From assembly GCA_964357925.1 (NCBI GenBank), contig CAYHMW010000013.1, forward strand, positions 1-32,159: a stretch of 32,159 nt of DNA, in the 5' to 3' direction. Source of the stretch: CAYHMW01 sp964357925. GTDB taxonomy: Bacteria > Patescibacteriota > Microgenomatia > UBA8517. Positions 31,959 through 32,159 of the stretch are shown here, piece after piece (position 1 is the first letter of the stretch; the number at the start of each line of letters is the position of its first letter). The notes under the pieces were generated by a model, which made no database searches, was not told where the DNA came from, and saw nothing but the letters and a program-made list of their open reading frames with translations. The translations under genes and the position numbers were made by a program.

Positions 31959-32159
31959 ATGAAGAAAATTTTAGGAAGTTTAGTAGTTATTGGCGCGATG
32001 ACAGGGCTGATCTTTGGCGCCACAAATGCATTTTTTAGTGATGTTGAGACATCAACTGGGAATGTGTTGGCAGCAGGTTCAGTGGATTTATTAATAGACA
32101 GTGAGTGCCATTATTATCATTGGATACCAGGCGACCATACAAATGGCGGTTCTTACGTT
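31959..32159 (+). CDS. Second TasA/camelysin-like protein (partial, cut by right edge)
   Basis: 67 codons to the window edge with no stop. The N-terminus MKKILGSLVVIGAMTGLIFGATNAFFSDVETSTGNVLAAGSVDLLID-type sequence repeats the SipW-type signal and FFSD motif of the upstream protein. The visible mature part then departs, with a Cys- and His-containing stretch (DSECHYYHWIPGDH). It is in the same orientation, 32 bp downstream, so the two genes are likely co-transcribed. Confidence 0.85.
   Translation, partial: MKKILGSLVVIGAMTGLIFGATNAFFSDVETSTGNVLAAGSVDLLIDSECHYYHWIPGDHTNGGSYV

Noticed and set aside
1..32159. CRISPR arrays, tRNA or rRNA genes, insertion-sequence transposases
   Set aside because: No regularly spaced repeats, cloverleaf-like tRNA sequence, conserved rRNA segments or transposase-like proteins were seen on reading both strands.

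Overview
The window looks like a chromosomal segment of a Patescibacteria / Candidate Phyla Radiation bacterium, most likely near Microgenomates or Katanobacteria (WWE3). This assignment is by recognition, not by a search. The grounds are AT-rich DNA with the standard code (TGA is used as a stop), compact type IV pilus genes including a PilM-PilN fusion, a PilA-type prepilin with the ARDTQRRSD motif common in these lineages, SipW-type/TasA-like surface proteins, and several genes without a visible Shine-Dalgarno sequence. No rRNA, tRNA or CRISPR array was seen.

Layout. (1) 1-9892, minus strand: a tightly packed run of seven enzyme genes. In transcription order they are a phosphodiester glycosidase-like protein, a SUMF1/FGE-fold protein, an LpxC-like deacetylase, a leucine-dehydrogenase-like enzyme, a PaaK/LuxE-like adenylate-forming ligase, a ThiF/E1-like adenylyltransferase and a nitroreductase-alpha/beta-hydrolase fusion. 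A 7TM-type histidine kinase follows, cut by the left edge. This resembles an undescribed specialised-metabolite or glycoconjugate pathway. (2) 10078-16886: a surface-glycan locus (a GT2-phosphoglycosyltransferase fusion, an AsnB-like protein without the glutaminase Cys, GT4 enzymes and a GT remnant). It lies between two direct copies of a pilin 3' end that share 92 identical bases. One copy is a headless pilin cassette, the other the complete pilin gene. (3) 16795-19667: pilin and the PilM/N-PilO assembly genes. (4) 19750-22163: a candidate RiPP system made of a radical SAM/SPASM maturase, a Cys-rich precursor with six C-x-P-[D/E] repeats, and a convergent HExxH protein. (5) 22270-29701: minor pilins on the plus strand and PilB-PilC on the minus strand, with two tiny membrane-protein genes between 23-bp direct repeats. 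(6) 29780 to the end: a CDF cation transporter and two TasA-like genes, the second cut by the right edge.

How the parts work together: regions 2, 3 and 5 together would build, power and possibly decorate a type IV pilus and the cell surface. Regions 1 and 4 are accessory biosynthetic modules, unusual for a lineage with reduced genomes, and are the two best candidates for undescribed biology. Dispersed hairpin repeats of the form GATCCCG...CGGGATGACA occur twice, once inside a prepilin gene.
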